From Bog-473 sp963744225 (GTDB lineage: Bacteria > Actinomycetota > Acidimicrobiia > Acidimicrobiales > RAAP-2), in contig CAVUSV010000003.1 of assembly GCA_963744225.1 (NCBI GenBank), positions 806,001-870,000 of the forward strand: a stretch of 64,000 nucleotides of DNA, in the 5' to 3' direction. Positions 18,961 through 28,528 of this stretch are shown piece after piece (within the stretch, counting starts at the first letter, position 1; the number at the start of each line of letters is the position of its first letter). The translations under genes and the position numbers were made by a program. A model generated the notes under the pieces. It worked only from the letters and a program-made list of their open reading frames with translations. It had not been told where the DNA came from and did no database searches.

Positions 18961-21154
18961 TCAGGCCAGCACGACGAGGGCGTCGGCTGCAACTGCGCCG
19001 CTGCGGTCCGGCCACGAGCGGGTTGATGTCGACCTCGGCCACCTCGTCGGCGAGGTCGACGGCCAAGCGCTGCATCTTCACCAAGACGTCGACCAGGGCG
19101 GCGCGGTCGGCGGCCGGCTGCCCCCGGACGCCGCGGAGGAGGGCGGCACCGCGCAGCTCGTCCAACATGGCGGTGGCGTCCCGCGTCGTGAAGGGGGGAA
19201 CACGGAACGTCACGTCCTTGAGCACTTCGACGAGCACGCCGCCCAGCCCGAACATCACCACCGGACCGAAGAGCTCGTCGCGGGCAATGCCGACGACGGT
19301 CTCGACGCCCCGCACCATCTCGGCCACGACCACGCCGTCCACCCGTGCCTTGGGCGCCGCCTTCTTCGCCGTCGCGACCAGGCGCTTGTAGGTGCGCCGG
19401 GCGTCGTCCTCGTCCCGGACGCCGACCGCCACCAGTCCCAGGTCCGACTTGTGGAGGATGTCCGCGGAGACGATCTTCATCACCACCGGGAAGCCGATCT
19501 TCTTCGCCGCCTTCGCCGCCTCGGTGGCCGACGTGGCCACGCGTTCGCGGGGCACGGCAATCCCGTAGGCCTGGAGCAGCGCCTTGGAGTGCTGCTCCGA
19601 CAGGCTCTCGCCGCTAGGCCGGCGGGCGCCCCCGGGCGCGAGCAGGGGGAGCGCCGCCTTACGGGCGGCGGTCGGCCGCAGGGCCGGACGGTCGAACGCG
19701 GACTGGTAGGAGGACACGAACCGGTGGTGGTCGAAGTACGCCTTCGCCGCCATGACGGCGTTGGTGAAGGTGCGGAAGGTCGGGACCGTGCTCTGGAGGA
19801 GCGTCTTCGTGTAGGCCTCCTCGGTGCCGACCGGGGAGCCCCAGACCACGAAGATGGGCTTGTCCGTCGTTCCCGCCGCCGCCACGAGGTCTTCGCAGAG
19901 CTTGTTGCCCATGGAGGGCAGCGCTCCGGTGATCGGACACAGCAGGAGGTCCACGTTGGGGTCGGCCAGCATCGTCTCGATGATCTTGGGGCCCCGCCAG
20001 TCGCGGACCGGCGCCCCCCCGTTGTCCACCGGGTTCGACACCCGGAGATAGGGCGGGATCCATTCGTGGAGGCTGGTCTGCGAGGCCTTCGTCAGCGAGG
20101 GCAGCTCGAGGCCCGCCGCCGCGACCATGTCGGCCATGTGCGCACCGGTGCCACCCGAGATGGAGTAGACGCAGACGCGGCCAGCGGCGCCGCGGGTGAG
20201 ACGCCGGAGGGCGTCAGGGGCGGGCGCCTCGGTGCGGGCCAGGGCGGCGGAGACCTCGAGAAGCTGGTCGAGGCCGTCCACGCGCTGGACGCCGTACTGG
20301 CGGAACACCGCGGAGACGACCTCGTCGGAGCCGGTGAGGTGACCCGTGTGCGCCTTGGCCATCGATTTGCCCTCGTCGGTGCGGCCGACCTTGACGGCGA
20401 CGATCGGGACCTTGCGCCGGGCCGCCACGTCGGCGGCGAGCTGCAGCGTCCTGCCGTCCTTGAAGCCCTCGATGTAGCAAGCGACGGCACCGGTGCTCGG
20501 GAGGCCCGAGAAGTAATTGATGAAGTCGGCCGACTCCATGTCCGCCTCGTTCCCGGCCGGCGCCCAGTGCGAGAGCTTGATGCCGATCTCCTGACCCTGG
20601 AACACCGGACGACCCTGGTGCCCGCTCTGGGTGATGAGCGCGATGGCCCGGCCGGGCAGGTCGTCGCGGAAGACCTCGAACGCGTTGAGGTTCGTGTTGG
20701 GCCCGAGCACGTGGAGCTCTCCGCTCGCGATGATCCGCTCCATCTCATCTTGGAGGCGTTCGCCCTTCGTTCCCACCTCGGCGAAGCCGGCGGCGAACAC
20801 CACGGCGAACTTCGCCTGGGCCGCCACCGCGTCGCGCAGGATCGGCAGTGGCTCGCCGACGAGGATCGCCACGAGATCGAGCTGCTCCTCAATGTCGGTC
20901 AGTGCCTTGGCGCACGGGCGCCCGGCCACGACAGGCCGGTTGGGGTTGACGAAGTACACCGTGGCACCGCGCTCTTCGGCCCACACGGTGATCTTCTGGG
21001 TCAGTGCGGTGTTGGGTCGTGCGTTGGAGTCCGACGCGCCGACGACGGCGACGCGCCTGGGACGAAAGAAGGTGTCCAGGTCGATGGAGCGGAGGGCGGT
21101 CGGACGGCCGGTGATGTCCAGCCGGTCGTCGGTCGCCGTGGTCCCTGTTGCCAT
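18961..21154 (-). CDS. NDP-forming acyl-CoA synthetase (acetate-CoA ligase ADP-forming family), frameshifted near its end
   Basis: About 730 residues. Domain order: CoA-binding Rossmann (VAVVGASDSNARPN near residue 34), succinyl-CoA-ligase-like domain with the candidate phospho-His in KAHTGHLTG near residue 270, then an ATP-grasp part (HSKALLQAYGIAVPRER; MFGLGGVLVEVLKDV; EVDINPL). It makes acyl-CoA with ATP or GTP, releasing NDP. GAGGGAGG precedes the ATG at 21154. Near 19000 one extra base shifts the frame; removing it gives GAVAADALVVLA and a stop at 18961, otherwise the frame runs on into the hydratase gene. Confidence 0.85.
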
Positions 21155-21323
21155 GTCCCTCCCTCGTGCGGAGCCATCGCGGACCGGGCGCCGATGCCGG
21201 CTCCGGTCGCGGTGTGGCCCCTGCGATCTGACCTCCCCCCGCCGCGGGCCGCCATCCTCGGGCTCCGACGCGCTGCTTCGTTGCGCCGGGCCCACGGAGG
21301 CCCCGCGGGGGCACTCACCGTAT

Positions 21324-21339
21324 CTGACGTCGGTGTCAG
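21324..21339. promoter_or_regulatory. TGAC-N6-GTCA operator
   Basis: CTGAC-gtcggt-GTCAG, a 5+5 palindrome about 170 bases upstream of the acyl-CoA synthetase start. Confidence 0.55.
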
Positions 21340-21425
21340 TGTCGATCCGGATCCGGTGCGGATTGTCCCCGGTGGAGGCCGAATTCGGCCGAATTGTCGA
21401 GCCCGCCCGTCGCCGTTACGGTATG

Positions 21426-21439
21426 TGACAGACGTGTCA
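21426..21439. promoter_or_regulatory. TGAC-N6-GTCA operator before the SDR gene
   Basis: TGACA-gacg-TGTCA, 26 bases before the ATG at 21465, close enough to block a promoter. Confidence 0.6.
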
Positions 21440-21464
21440 GTCTTCTCTCCGGATTGGGGGCTTC

Positions 21465-22392
21465 ATGGGCATTTTGGACGGGAAAATCGCCATCGTGACG
21501 GGCTCGGGCCACGGCATCGGCCGCGGTGAGGCGCTCGAGCTGTCGGCCCAGGGCGCCAAGGTGGTCATCAACGACCTCGGCGGGACGGCCACCGGCGAAG
21601 GTGCCGACAAGCGCCCCGCCGACGAGGTCGTGGAGGTCATCACGGCACGCGGGGGCGAGGCCGTCGCCAACTACGACGATGTGTCCGACTTCGGCGGGGC
21701 GGAGAACTTGATCGCCACCGCCTACGACGCCTTCGGCGGGCTCGACATCCTGGTCAACAACGCCGGCATCATCCGGGACAAGATGATCGTCTCCATGTCC
21801 GAGGACGATTTCGACTCCGTTCTCCGGGTCCACCTGAAGGGCACGTTCGCCGCCACCAAGTTCGCCTGCATCCGCTGGCGTGAGCGCACCAAGGCAGGGG
21901 AGAACGTCCGGGCCGCCGTCGTGAACACGGTGTCGTCCGCGGGTCTGCAGGGCAACGTCGGCCAGGCCAACTACGGATCGGCCAAGGCCGGGATCGCCGC
22001 GCTGACCATCATCACCTCCCTCGAGGGCTCGCGCTACGGGACGCGCGCCAATGCGGTCGCCCCCGGCGGGGTGACACGCCTCACGGGCGGCGTGGTCAAG
22101 GACATGGAGCTCAAGGAGCCCGACGAGTACGGCGCCGAGGAGTTCAGCCGGCTGAACCCACAGAACTCGGCGCCGATGGTGGCGTGGCTGGCGTCGGACC
22201 AGGCCCTCCACGTCACGGGCCAGGTGTTCCGCGCCGTCGGCCCGAACATCGCCCACTACGAGCCGTGGCGGCTCGGGGCTGCCGTCGACAATCCCAAGGG
22301 CGACGCCAAGTGGGATCCGGCCGACATCGCGGCCGAGGTCAACGCGCAGATCTTCCACTCCCGCCACCCCGGCCTCAAGATGGGCGGCGCGT

Positions 22393-22394
<2 letters not shown>
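21465..22394 (+). CDS. SDR of the 3-hydroxyacyl-CoA/17beta-HSD type-4-like group
   Basis: A 309-residue dehydrogenase. Cofactor motif TGSGHGIG at residues 12-19, NNAG near residue 98, catalytic Ser in NTVSSAGL, and YGSAKAG near residue 169 with the Tyr-Lys pair. The insert between strands (GTATGEGADKRPADEVV) matches the peroxisomal multifunctional-enzyme type that oxidises (R)-3-hydroxyacyl-CoA. The neighbouring thiolase-like protein fits a side-chain degradation unit. Confidence 0.9.
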
Positions 22395-22428
<34 letters not shown>

Positions 22429-22435
22429 CCGGCCC

Positions 22436-22441
22436 TAACCT
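22436..22441 (+). promoter_or_regulatory. -10 box before the thiolase-like gene
   Basis: TAACCT within CTAACCTGAC, the same decamer as the operator half-site beside tetR at 7706. Transcription would start about 45 bases before the ATG at 22496. Confidence 0.45.
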
Positions 22442-22495
22442 GACCGGGCAACCAAAGCACCGGATCATCGACGGACGAAGGAGAGCAGGAACACC

Positions 22496-23641
22496 ATGGC
22501 CAACCGCCGCGTGGCGATCGTGGGCGCATCGACGTCTGACTGTGGGCGCGTCGACGACAAGACGGCGTTCCAGCTGAACTTCCAGGGCACCACCCGTGCG
22601 CTGGCCGATGCCGGCATTCAGAAGTCCGAGGTCGACGGCTTCATGTCCCTGACCGGCGCGCTCCCGCCGGTCGAGTTGGCCGAGTACCTCGGCATCCGGC
22701 CCAACTGGGTGGACTCGACCGGGCACGGCGGCAGCATCTGGGAGTTCATGGTCGAACACGCGGCGGCCGCCATCGCCCAAGGTCTCGTCGAGGTCGTCGT
22801 GCTCACCTACGGCTCGACCCAGCGAGCCGACCTGAAGAAGAAGCTGCGCATGGCGAACCTCTCCTTCGGAACCCGGGGACCCATACAGTTCGCCGCCCCC
22901 TTCGGCCACCCCGTCGGGTCGCACTACGCCATGGTCGCCCGGCGCCACATGTACGAGTTCGGCACGACGATTGAACAGCTGGCCGAGGTGGCGGTCTCCA
23001 CCCGCTACAACGCTGGATTCAACCCCGACGCCTATTACCAGGACCCCATCACGATCGACGAGGTGCTCAGCTCGCCGATGGTGTGGGATCCGCTCTCGAA
23101 GTTGCACTGCTGCATCCGTTCCGACGGCGGCGGCGCGATCGTCCTCACCCACGAGGAGCGGGCGCGCGACTGCGCCAACGCCCCCGTCTGGGTTCTCGGA
23201 ACGGGCGAGGCTGTCTCCCACACGACGATGAGCGAGTGGGAGGACTTCACGGAGTCACCGTGCGTCCGCTCGGGCCAAATGGCCTTCGACCGTGCGGGAA
23301 TCACCCCCGAGGAGATCGACACGGTCCAGGTCTACGACGCCTTCACCCCCATGGTGGTCCTCACTCTGGAGGGGTTGGGCTTCTGCAAGAAGGGCGAGGG
23401 CGGTCCCTTCGTCGAGGACGGCAAGCTCCGCGTCGGCGGCGCGCTGCCGACCAACACGGACGGGGGCGGTCTCTCCGCCTGCCAACCCGGCATGCGAGGC
23501 ATGTTCCTGCTCATTGAGGCGGTCAAGCAGCTGCGGGGCGAGTGCGGCTCGCGCCAGGTGCCCGACGCCCGGCTGGCCTGCGTCAACGGGACGAGCGGCT
23601 GGTTCACCGCGGCGGGCACCGTGATCCTCGGGCGCGATTAG
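22496..23641 (+). CDS. Thiolase-like lipid-transfer/acetyl-CoA acetyltransferase homologue
   Basis: A 381-residue thiolase-fold protein. The N-terminal nucleophile region reads STGHGGSIWEF and has no cysteine, as in Ltp2-type retro-aldolases of steroid side-chain cleavage. The aldolase-type VYDAFTPM segment is near residue 280, and PTNTDGGGLSACQPG replaces the thiolase C-terminal motif. Ltp2 enzymes usually need a DUF35 partner, which is not in view. A strong AAGGAG lies upstream. Aldolase chemistry is inference. Confidence 0.85.
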   Translation: MANRRVAIVGASTSDCGRVDDKTAFQLNFQGTTRALADAGIQKSEVDGFMSLTGALPPVELAEYLGIRPNWVDSTGHGGSIWEFMVEHAAAAIAQGLVEVVVLTYGSTQRADLKKKLRMANLSFGTRGPIQFAAPFGHPVGSHYAMVARRHMYEFGTTIEQLAEVAVSTRYNAGFNPDAYYQDPITIDEVLSSPMVWDPLSKLHCCIRSDGGGAIVLTHEERARDCANAPVWVLGTGEAVSHTTMSEWEDFTESPCVRSGQMAFDRAGITPEEIDTVQVYDAFTPMVVLTLEGLGFCKKGEGGPFVEDGKLRVGGALPTNTDGGGLSACQPGMRGMFLLIEAVKQLRGECGSRQVPDARLACVNGTSGWFTAAGTVILGRD

Positions 23642-23706
23642 GCGCCACGCCGTCGCAGGGTCGGGGCCCTCGCCGGGGCCGGGAGGACCCCGGAGGACTT
23701 CTCAAA

Positions 23707-23731
23707 AACTATCAACGGTCCTGTTTATAGT
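23707..23731. repeat. Core copy of the ACTAT-dyad repeat (copy 1)
   Basis: AACTATcAAC, six bases, GTTtATAGT. It shares the core, but not the outer arms, of the 42-bp dyads at 30285 and 41832, and lies about 95 bases before rlmN. The local sequence is AT-rich against its surroundings. Confidence 0.6.
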
Positions 23732-23811
23732 GTAGAGAAAATGCCCCGGGCGGCCCACCGCACGGTGCCGCCGGGACGATTCCGGCGGTCCGAGGGATGC
23801 GCGCTGCGCCG

Positions 23812-23817
23812 TAGCCT
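23812..23817 (+). promoter_or_regulatory. Leaderless -10 box of rlmN
   Basis: TAGCCT, six bases (tgggcg), ATG at 23824; nearly identical to the promoter at 16663. Confidence 0.6.
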
Positions 23818-23823
23818 TGGGCG

Positions 23824-24873
23824 ATGCCGGCGCCCTACGACCTCACGCGGGACCAGCTGGCGGACCTCCTCGATGGTGAGCCCGCCTACCGGGCCCGCCA
23901 GGTCTGGGAGGGCCTCCACGTCCGTGTGCAGCGGCCCGAGGAGATGACCGAGCTCCCGGCGTCCTTGCGTGGGTTCCTCGCCGACGCGCTCCCGCCGGCG
24001 CTGCTCGAGGTCTCGCGGCGCATCGCCGACGGAGGGCAGACGACCAAGTGGCTGTGGGCCCTCCGTGACGATGCCCGGGTGGAGACGGTGTTGATGCTCT
24101 ACCCCGACCGGGTGACCGTGTGTGTCTCGACCCAAGCCGGGTGTGCCATGGCCTGCCAGTTCTGCGCGACCGGACAGGCGGGATTCCGGCGTCATCTGAC
24201 CGAGGGCGAGATCGTGGAGCAGGTGGCGGTCGCGATGCGCGAGGCCAGTCCGCGGCGGCTGTCGAATGTGGTCTTCATGGGGATGGGGGAGCCCCTGGCC
24301 AACTACGACCGGGTCTGGGGCGCCGTCGTCCGCCTCCACGCCGACATGGGTCTCTCGGCGCGGCACCTCACGTTGTCCACGGTCGGGCTTGTTCCCGGCA
24401 TCCGGCGACTGGCCGCCGAGACCCTCCCGGTGAACCTGGCCGTCTCACTGCATGCCGCCAACGACACCCTGCGCGACGAACTGGTCCCGATCAACCGGCG
24501 CTACCCCCTCGAAGAGCTCGCCTTGGCCTGTGCCGAATACGTGGAGTCGAGCGGGCGCCGCCTCTCCATCGAGTGGGCGCTGATCGACGCCGTGAACGAC
24601 CGCGGCAGCGACGCCGCCGAGCTCTCCGGCTTCGCCCGCCCGCTGGGTGCCCACGTGAACCTCATCCCGCTCAACCCGACTCCGGGTTACCCGGTGGTCG
24701 GCTCACCGCCGGAGCGGGTGCGGCGCTTTCGGGACCAGCTCGTGGCGCTCGGCGTGAACGCCACGATCCGCGCCACGAGGGGGGCGGACATCGACGCCGC
24801 CTGCGGCCAGCTGGCCGCCGCGGCGCCCGGACCGGATCGCGTCCGACTGGTCCCCGGTGTGCGGGCTCGTTAG
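23824..24873 (+). CDS. rlmN: 23S rRNA (adenine-C2) methyltransferase RlmN
   Basis: A 349-residue radical-SAM enzyme that methylates A2503 of 23S rRNA and often A37 of some tRNAs. The CxxxCxxC cluster motif reads CAMACQFC near residues 108-115. VVFMGMGEPLANYD follows near residue 148, and NLIPLNPTPGYPV near residue 279. The C-terminal resolving Cys is in IDAACGQL near residue 327. Length is normal. It is a housekeeping gene lying between lipid genes. Confidence 0.95.
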   Translation: MPAPYDLTRDQLADLLDGEPAYRARQVWEGLHVRVQRPEEMTELPASLRGFLADALPPALLEVSRRIADGGQTTKWLWALRDDARVETVLMLYPDRVTVCVSTQAGCAMACQFCATGQAGFRRHLTEGEIVEQVAVAMREASPRRLSNVVFMGMGEPLANYDRVWGAVVRLHADMGLSARHLTLSTVGLVPGIRRLAAETLPVNLAVSLHAANDTLRDELVPINRRYPLEELALACAEYVESSGRRLSIEWALIDAVNDRGSDAAELSGFARPLGAHVNLIPLNPTPGYPVVGSPPERVRRFRDQLVALGVNATIRATRGADIDAACGQLAAAAPGPDRVRLVPGVRAR

Positions 24874-24882
24874 AACAGAGCC

Positions 24883-25209
24883 ATGAAAGGGACCGGGCGA
24901 CACGGCGTCGTGCGGCCGTCGTGGTGGTGGTTCCTGCTCCTCGACGGCGGCATCGTGATCTTGACCACATTGGCCTTGAGGAAGACCTCCTACGACAGAG
25001 CGGAAGCGATGACGGGTGATGTCCTTCCCTCCCGTGAGGTCTTGCAGGCACTGCTCGTGGCCACCGCGTTCATTCATGCCAGCGAGTCTCTGGTGGCGGG
25101 TCGCATGGCCCGCCGACGCGGCCTTCGCGCCCGCGGCTGGCGCCTGCAGACCCTCATTGTCGGGTTTCCGTCCCTTCTGGCCCTGAAGCGGAGCGCACCG
25201 CCCACCTGA
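24883..25209 (+). CDS. DUF4499-like membrane protein
   Basis: A 108-residue protein with two hydrophobic segments (SWWWFLLLDGGIVILTTLA; VLQALLVATAFIHASESLVA). The SREVLQALL and FIHASES segments resemble the DUF4499/TMEM254 family of unknown function. It starts nine bases after rlmN and is probably co-transcribed with it. Confidence 0.65.
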   Translation: MKGTGRHGVVRPSWWWFLLLDGGIVILTTLALRKTSYDRAEAMTGDVLPSREVLQALLVATAFIHASESLVAGRMARRRGLRARGWRLQTLIVGFPSLLALKRSAPPT

Positions 25210-25349
25210 CTTGCGGGCACGGGGAAGGCAGCGCGGGGGAACTCCCGTCCGCCCCGCCGCGCTTCGCCCCGTATCGAACGAACCGATCCGCGCCGCGCGG
25301 CGTCTCTTCTCTCGTACAGGCGAATGCACGCGCTGTAGGGAGGACCGAC

Positions 25350-26153
25350 GTGGACGAGGTACTAACAGCACGACAGCGGACATCGGGAGTGCGTGGGCGG
25401 GCGGCGGCAGCGCTCACCCTGGGCGCATTGGTTGTCGGCGGCACGGCGTTGGGACTGGCGCTCAACGATGCGGGCGCCAGCGCTCCGGTCCCGCCCGTGG
25501 CGGGCTGCGGCTCCTCGGCCCCGCACCTCACGGTGCAGGGCACTGGTCAGGCATCGGCAACGCCCGACGTCTTGACCGCAGTGTTCGGGTTCAGCTCGAC
25601 GGCGGGCTCCTCTGCGTCGGCGCTGAGCGACGACAACGCGAAGGTCACCCAAGCGTTGCTCGCCCTGGCCGGCAACGGAGTGGCGAAGCGCGACGTCCAG
25701 ACGACTGGTCTCTCTCTCCAGGCGCAGTACGCCTATCCCAAGGGGGTTCCCACCCTCACGGGCTACCAGGCCACCAACTCGGTGACGGCGACGCTGCGTG
25801 ACACCGCGACGGCGGGCGCCGCGATCGATGCGGTGGTCAACGCCTCGGGCGATGCGGCGCAGATCCAGTCGCTCACCTTCTCGTTCGGCGACCCATCCAC
25901 CGTGCAGGACCAGGCCCGTGCCGCCGCTGTTCGCCAAGCGGTGGCCCACGCGGGTGCGATGGCCGGCGCGGCCGGACGCCGGCTCGGGAGGGTCTGTTCG
26001 CTCACGGACAACAGCCAGCCGGCCTTGTTCCCGCAGTACCAGGCGTTTGCGGGCAACGCAGCCGGGTCCTCGGTCGCACCGGTACCGCTGGAGCCGGGCA
26101 CCCAGATCCAGACAGATCAGGTGACGATGGTGTACGCCCTGGTGCAGGGTTGA
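25350..26153 (+). CDS. SIMPL (DUF541) domain exported protein
   Basis: A 267-residue protein. An N-terminal anchor (AAALTLGALVVGGTALGLAL) precedes a SIMPL domain that opens with LTVQGTGQASATPDVLTAVFGFSSTA and continues through VQTTGLSLQAQY and GYQATNSVTATLRD. Bacterial members are periplasmic or cell-surface proteins of uncertain role (the BP26/YggE group). The GTG start has AGGGAGGA six bases upstream. Confidence 0.85.
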   Translation: MDEVLTARQRTSGVRGRAAAALTLGALVVGGTALGLALNDAGASAPVPPVAGCGSSAPHLTVQGTGQASATPDVLTAVFGFSSTAGSSASALSDDNAKVTQALLALAGNGVAKRDVQTTGLSLQAQYAYPKGVPTLTGYQATNSVTATLRDTATAGAAIDAVVNASGDAAQIQSLTFSFGDPSTVQDQARAAAVRQAVAHAGAMAGAAGRRLGRVCSLTDNSQPALFPQYQAFAGNAAGSSVAPVPLEPGTQIQTDQVTMVYALVQG

Positions 26154-26166
26154 GCCGTCGCCGGAC

Positions 26167-26976
26167 TCAGCGGTTTTTCCAGTTGGGCGCCCGCTTCTCG
26201 GCGAAGGCCAGCGGCCCCTCCTTGGCGTCCTCGCTGCTGAAGACCTCCCCCGAGATCTCGGTCTCAATCCGGTAGGCCTCCTTCATGTCGGTGGCCAGGC
26301 CGCGCAGCACCGACTCCTTCGTCTTGCGGATGGCGAACGGGCCGTTGGCCGTGATGCGGTAGGCGTAGGCGTAGGCCCGTTCCATCACGTCGGCCGGGCG
26401 GCACACCTCGTTGAGCAGTCCCATTTCGTAGGCACGCTGGGCCGGTACTTGGTCGGCGCATAGCAGCAGCTCCATGGCGGCGGGGTACGGGATCTGGCGA
26501 GGCAGACGAACCGTCGTGCCACCCCCGGCAAACAGCCCACGCTTGGGTTCCATGACGCCGAAGGTGGCTGTGTCGCTTGCCACCCGGAGGTCGGTGCCCC
26601 CCAGCATCTCCATGCCGCCGGCCACGCAGGTGCCGTTCACGGCGGCGATGATCGGCTTGTAGAGCCTGGTCCCGCGCAGGACCGCCTTGACCCCGTCGTC
26701 GAGGCGGTACCCGCCGATCTCACTGACCTCGCCCGTCTTCATCTTCTGCTGGAGCTCGGTGATCTGGGGGATGTACGTCTTGAGGTCCGCCCCTACGCAG
26801 AAGTCCCTGCCGACCCCGGTGACGATGGCGACGTAGGCGTCGTCGTCCTCGCCGAAGCGATCCCAGGCACAGCGCAGCTGGAAGAAATGCTCCATGTCCA
26901 GCGAATTGCGTGCCTCCGGGCGGTTGATGGTGATGGTGACGACGTGGTCGTCACCAGTGGCGTAGTCGATCGACAT
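26167..26976 (-). CDS. Enoyl-CoA hydratase/isomerase
   Basis: A 269-residue crotonase-fold enzyme. Oxyanion-hole motifs are VGADLKTYI near residue 57 and NGTCVAGGMEMLGGTD near residues 114-129. The catalytic-Glu region reads MEPKRGLFAGGG, so the second position is not the usual Glu. It ends tail-to-tail with the SIMPL gene and follows the amidohydrolase on the same strand, probably as one transcript. Confidence 0.9.
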   Translation of the reverse strand: MSIDYATGDDHVVTITINRPEARNSLDMEHFFQLRCAWDRFGEDDDAYVAIVTGVGRDFCVGADLKTYIPQITELQQKMKTGEVSEIGGYRLDDGVKAVLRGTRLYKPIIAAVNGTCVAGGMEMLGGTDLRVASDTATFGVMEPKRGLFAGGGTTVRLPRQIPYPAAMELLLCADQVPAQRAYEMGLLNEVCRPADVMERAYAYAYRITANGPFAIRKTKESVLRGLATDMKEAYRIETEISGEVFSSEDAKEGPLAFAEKRAPNWKNR

Positions 26977-27031
26977 GTCGTGGGCTCTCCGCGAGTCGGA
27001 TAGGGGGTGAGGCGTCGGGCTGAGAAGAGTC

Positions 27032-28321
27032 TCAGTCCCCCTTCAGATGCGAGGTGAAGGACGAGATGCTCACGATGCCGTCTTCGTTGGTCGAGGTGTG
27101 GCCCCGCGCCCTGGACACCAACGAGGTGTCCACGTCCGCTGCCTCCGCCCGCAGAGCCTCAACCGTGCACTTCTCACGCGGCCGGACGCTGAACGGGTCG
27201 TACTGAAAGTGCTTCATGGCGTTGAGGTGGGTGATCTTGTTGATCTCCTCGTCGGGCACGTCGGACAGGTACTTCATGCACGCCTCCGGCGCCGTCGGCC
27301 ACGTCGAGTCCGAGTGCGGGTAGTCGCACTCCCACGTGATGTTGTCGATGTTGAGGTACTTGCGGCTGTCGACGCCGAAGGCGTCGTCGATGAAGCAGGT
27401 GATGATGCGGTCCTTGAAGACTTGGCTCGGCAATTCGTCGCCGAAGTCCTGGCCGGTCCACTTGTGGTGGTGTTCGTACACGTAGTCGATGCGCTCGAGT
27501 GCGTAGGGGATCCAGCCGATGCCGCCCTCCGAGAGGGCGAAATGCAGGTCCTTGTACTTGCGCAGGACCGGTGACCACAACAGGTCGGCGGCGGCCTGGA
27601 CCATGTTCATGGGCTGCAGGCTGATCATCACGTCGATGGGCGCGTCGGCTGAGGTGACGAGGATCTGGGACGACGAGCCCAGGTGCATGCAGATGACCGT
27701 TCCCTCGTCGGCGCAGGCCGTCCAGAAAGGGTCCCAATGGCTCGAGTGCAGCGAGGGCCAACCGAGCTTCTCCGGGTTCTCGGAAAACGTCACCGCGTGG
27801 CAGCCCTTCTTGGCGACCCGGCGCACTTCCGCGGCCGCGAGCTCGGGATCCCAGATGGCGGGAATGGACAGCGGAATGAAACGACCGGGCTCCGCCCCAC
27901 ACCACTTGTCGATGTGCCAGTCGTTGTAAGCGCGCACCATGGCGAGCGCCTCATCCTTGTCCTCGCGGCGGGCAAAGAGCTGGCCACAGAACTGGGGGAA
28001 AGAAGGGAAGCACATGGAGCCGAGCACGCCGTTGACGGACATGTCGCGCACACGCTCGTGGACGTCGTAGCAGCCGACCCGCATGTCGTCGAGCGACATG
28101 GGTTCAATGCCGTACTCCTCGGGCGGGCGGCCCACCACCGCGTTGAGGCCGACGTTGGGCATCTGGTTGCCGTCGTAGATCCAAAAGTCGGTCCCGTCGT
28201 CCCGGCGGATCAGCTGCGGCGCCTTGTCCTGGTACTTGGCCGGCAGCAGCCCGTCGAACATGCCGCGTGGCTCAATGACGTGGTCGTCGACGCTGACCAG
28301 GATCAGATCTTCGGTGCGCAT
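27032..28321 (-). CDS. Amidohydrolase-2 family metal-dependent hydrolase
   Basis: A 429-residue TIM-barrel protein. A metal-binding start motif SVDDHVIEP is at residues 9-17, ICMHLG carries a barrel His, and WECDYPHSDSTWP near residue 330 carries the late Asp-His. This group hydrolyses or decarboxylates ring-opened or carboxylated compounds; close actinobacterial homologues sit in aromatic and steroid clusters. GGGGAGG lies upstream of the ATG, and a TGAC-N6-GTCA palindrome is 41 bases upstream. Confidence 0.85.
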   Translation of the reverse strand: MRTEDLILVSVDDHVIEPRGMFDGLLPAKYQDKAPQLIRRDDGTDFWIYDGNQMPNVGLNAVVGRPPEEYGIEPMSLDDMRVGCYDVHERVRDMSVNGVLGSMCFPSFPQFCGQLFARREDKDEALAMVRAYNDWHIDKWCGAEPGRFIPLSIPAIWDPELAAAEVRRVAKKGCHAVTFSENPEKLGWPSLHSSHWDPFWTACADEGTVICMHLGSSSQILVTSADAPIDVMISLQPMNMVQAAADLLWSPVLRKYKDLHFALSEGGIGWIPYALERIDYVYEHHHKWTGQDFGDELPSQVFKDRIITCFIDDAFGVDSRKYLNIDNITWECDYPHSDSTWPTAPEACMKYLSDVPDEEINKITHLNAMKHFQYDPFSVRPREKCTVEALRAEAADVDTSLVSRARGHTSTNEDGIVSISSFTSHLKGD

Positions 28322-28361
28322 TCCGTCCTCCCCTTCTGACCTGCCGTGAGGGGCAGTTCCC

Positions 28362-28375
28362 TGACACTCGTGTCA
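28362..28375. promoter_or_regulatory. TGAC-N6-GTCA operator before the amidohydrolase gene
   Basis: TGACA-ctcg-TGTCA, 41 bases upstream of the start at 28321. Perfect five-base arms. Confidence 0.55.
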
Positions 28376-28528
28376 TCCACCTTAGGCGCCACCTCGGCGG
28401 CCGTGCGAGCGGGAGCCAGCCGGCGCAGGCCCACTGCGTGCCGCCGGGCCAGGCGAGCGTGTCGACGCTGATCGGACGGGCCGAGGTTGCCCTTGGCACC
28501 GGGAGGTCCGGGGCGTCGCCGCCCGGCC

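Larger units (their letters stand above)
21155..21464. other. 310-base divergent regulatory gap
   Basis: No gene is visible. The gap separates the acyl-CoA synthetase (minus) from the SDR (plus) and holds two TGAC-N6-GTCA palindromes about 100 bases apart, one toward each gene. Confidence 0.7.

Noticed and set aside
18380..21529. Very long plus-strand open frame (over 1000 codons)
   Set aside because: It is the antisense shadow of the acyl-CoA synthetase and hydratase genes, whose protein motifs are clear; its own translation is Arg/Gly/His-rich without domains.
23741..23947. Small frame starting at the ATG just after dyad copy 1
   Set aside because: It overlaps rlmN in another frame and has Arg-rich shadow composition; the ATG probably occurs by chance.
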